This document shows positions 62,595 to 64,000 of a stretch of DNA of 64,000 nt, piece by piece. The notes below the pieces were generated by a model that saw only the letters and a program-made list of their open reading frames with translations, searched no databases and was not told the origin of the DNA. This stretch comes from Denitromonas ohlonensis (lineage in GTDB: Bacteria; Pseudomonadota; Gammaproteobacteria; Burkholderiales; Rhodocyclaceae): positions 186,001-250,000 of the forward strand of contig NZ_VMNI01000003.1 of NCBI RefSeq assembly GCF_007625205.1, in the 5' to 3' direction. Numbering within the stretch: the stretch's first letter is position 1; each line of letters begins with the position of its first letter. Position numbers and translations under genes: made by a program.

Positions 62595-64000
62595 TTACCC
62601 CTTCATGCTCAGTTGGCGTACGCGCGGCGTACGGGTGAGGAAGAACGCGGCCAGCGCCATCAGGCCCAGCAGCAGATGCCAGCGCGCATCGGTGGCGCCT
62701 TGCGGCAACTCGCCAACCACCCCCGAGGGCGACCAGCCCGCCGGGAAGTGCCCCGGCACGGCGCCGGACTGGAGACGCGCGTCGGCGGAACGCGCCGGGG
62801 TCTTGTCGACCGCCACAAAACTGGTGAATTTGCTGACCAGCTGGAACTCCAGCGCCAGGGCCAGCACCTGCTTGCGCACGACCGCCTCGTCGGCACCGTC
62901 GGCGAGCGTGTCCATCCAGTGATCAATCTTCTGCCGCGCCCACAACACGCCCATGCCTTCGCCGGGATTGGCGTCGCCAAGAGCGAGCGAGCTGGTCCAG
63001 CGGATATCGCCCGCATCACCGCTCAGACGCACTTCGCCACCCACGGTTCGATCAATCGCCGCAGCCACCACCACCGGCTCGCCCAGATACAGGTCGGGCA
63101 ACGGGTCGGGTGAGGCATCGGCCCGCGCACCGCTCGGCCAGGTAATGGTCAGCCCCTTGACCACCGGTGATTCGAGCTTGGTAAAGAGTTCGGACATGCG
63201 CGCCCGCACTTCCTCAATCTTGCCAATGTAGGTAAAGGTCCCGCGCCCGGCCTGCGCCGCCTTGCGCATGAAGTGGCTGTTCGGCGCCGAGCCGATGCCG
63301 ACGGTAAACAAGCGCGAGTCGCCGAGGCGCTGCTGGATCATGCCAAACAACTGCGCCTCGTTGCCGACCGCGCCGTCGGTCAAAAACACGATCTGACGCA
63401 CCCGGTCGGCATTGCGCCCGCCGTCGAGCGCCAGAGCCAGCGCACCGGCCATCTCCGTGCCCCCATTGGCGCGCAGGCGCTGCACCCAGCGCACCGCATG
63501 GTCAACATTGGCCCGGCTGGCCGGCTGAGCCGAGGTGTAGAGCGCCGAGGCGGTGGAATTGAATTCGATGACATTGAAGCGGTCCTCGGCGTCCAGCCGC
63601 GCCAGGGCCATGGCCAGGGCCTCGCGCGCCTGGACGATGGACTCGCCTTCCATTGAGCCGGAGGTGTCGATGATGTACACCACCTCGCGCGGCAGCCGCT
63701 TGCCGACCGCACTCGGCGCCGGCGGTACCAGCATCAGCAGCGCGTGGTCGCGATCCTTGCCGGGCTCGACAAACAACGTGGCCGACGGCGCCGTGCCGGC
63801 CGCGAGCGTCCAGTTGAGAACAAAGTCGCGATTGGCCGGGGTGCGCCCCTCGCTCAGCCGAATGCGGCGCACCGAGGGCTTGAGCGTATCGACACGCACG
63901 CGGTGAAAGGGGCTGTCGACCGACGCGATCGGCACACCGGCATCGAGATACACATTCAGACTCACCGGATTGATGATCGGGCCGGCCTCGTCGGGCAGCA
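62595..64000 (-). CDS. vWA/VIT-type sortase target protein, N-terminal part beyond window
   Basis: The visible 3' portion (about 468 residues) contains a von Willebrand A domain with the MIDAS motif DTSGSMEGES. The C-terminal sorting signal reads LPQGA, hydrophobic LLLGLMALAAFFL and a basic tail RTPRVRQ. An upstream VIT-like region is partly seen. The reading frame is open to the window edge, so the start is missing. It matches the single dedicated target gene found beside proteobacterial class GN sortases, probably a surface or periplasmic membrane-anchored protein. Confidence 0.88.
   Translation of the reverse strand, partial: LPDEAGPIINPVSLNVYLDAGVPIASVDSPFHRVRVDTLKPSVRRIRLSEGRTPANRDFVLNWTLAAGTAPSATLFVEPGKDRDHALLMLVPPAPSAVGKRLPREVVYIIDTSGSMEGESIVQAREALAMALARLDAEDRFNVIEFNSTASALYTSAQPASRANVDHAVRWVQRLRANGGTEMAGALALALDGGRNADRVRQIVFLTDGAVGNEAQLFGMIQQRLGDSRLFTVGIGSAPNSHFMRKAAQAGRGTFTYIGKIEEVRARMSELFTKLESPVVKGLTITWPSGARADASPDPLPDLYLGEPVVVAAAIDRTVGGEVRLSGDAGDIRWTSSLALGDANPGEGMGVLWARQKIDHWMDTLADGADEAVVRKQVLALALEFQLVSKFTSFVAVDKTPARSADARLQSGAVPGHFPAGWSPSGVVGELPQGATDARWHLLLGLMALAAFFLTRTPRVRQLSMKG

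Overview
The window is high-GC DNA, densely coding on both strands, with many operons in which one gene's stop overlaps the next gene's start (ATGA/GTGA). It looks like a chromosome segment of a denitrifying betaproteobacterium. Supporting evidence is the gmk-rpoZ-spoT order, the napFDAGHBC-ccm order, a clade II (Sec-exported) nosZ cluster, and Burkholderiales/Rhodocyclales-style intergenic repeats. A Rhodocyclales/Zoogloeaceae-like host is an inference. I saw no tRNA, rRNA, CRISPR array, transposase or prophage.

Layout. 1-2.9 kb: D-alanine catabolism (Lrp-type regulator, dadA, alanine racemase). 3-9.8 kb: a secreted pentapeptide protein, an HDOD protein, an FmdE-like protein, a diheme cytochrome c with a SCO-type copper chaperone, ubiE-menA, and a bile-acid-symporter-family transporter. 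9.8-14.9 kb: an EamA permease, an ATP-grasp enzyme and a four-gene basic amino acid ABC importer. 14.9-19.5 kb: a CheY/CheC/histidine kinase module, then an uncharacterised two-gene membrane locus with a TIR/deoxyribosyltransferase-like domain. 19.7-21.9 kb: a periplasmic ankyrin protein, a DUF411 protein, 560 bp of intergenic repeats, and a frameshifted PEBP-like lipoprotein.

21.9-34 kb is a nitrous oxide respiration island on the minus strand: nosZ, a monoheme and a diheme cytochrome c, nosB, nosD, nosG, nosH, nosF, nosL, nosY. It ends with a TlpA-like thioredoxin and a flavocytochrome-c-sulfide-dehydrogenase-like flavoprotein. 34.1-35.2 kb: a small anchored protein and a PCuAC copper chaperone. 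35.2-42.7 kb: glutathionylspermidine synthetase/amidase, a large GGDEF-EAL protein with a periplasmic sensor, and a DUF404/407-DUF403 pair.

42.7-56.2 kb is a second minus-strand respiratory block: napFDAGHBC (periplasmic nitrate reductase), then ccmABCDEFGHI (cytochrome c maturation), which would supply the haem attachment needed by NapB, NapC and the nos and other cytochromes. Perfect TTGAT-N4-ATCAA boxes lie upstream of nosZ, of the diheme cytochrome heading the nos accessory genes, and of napF. The last two have the same distance to the start codon, so one FNR/DNR-type regulator probably coordinates both pathways.

56.3-64 kb: an exonuclease/GIY-YIG nuclease, a DUF3460 protein, spoT, rpoZ, gmk, a secreted unknown protein, and a class GN sortase next to its presumed von Willebrand A target, which runs off the window.
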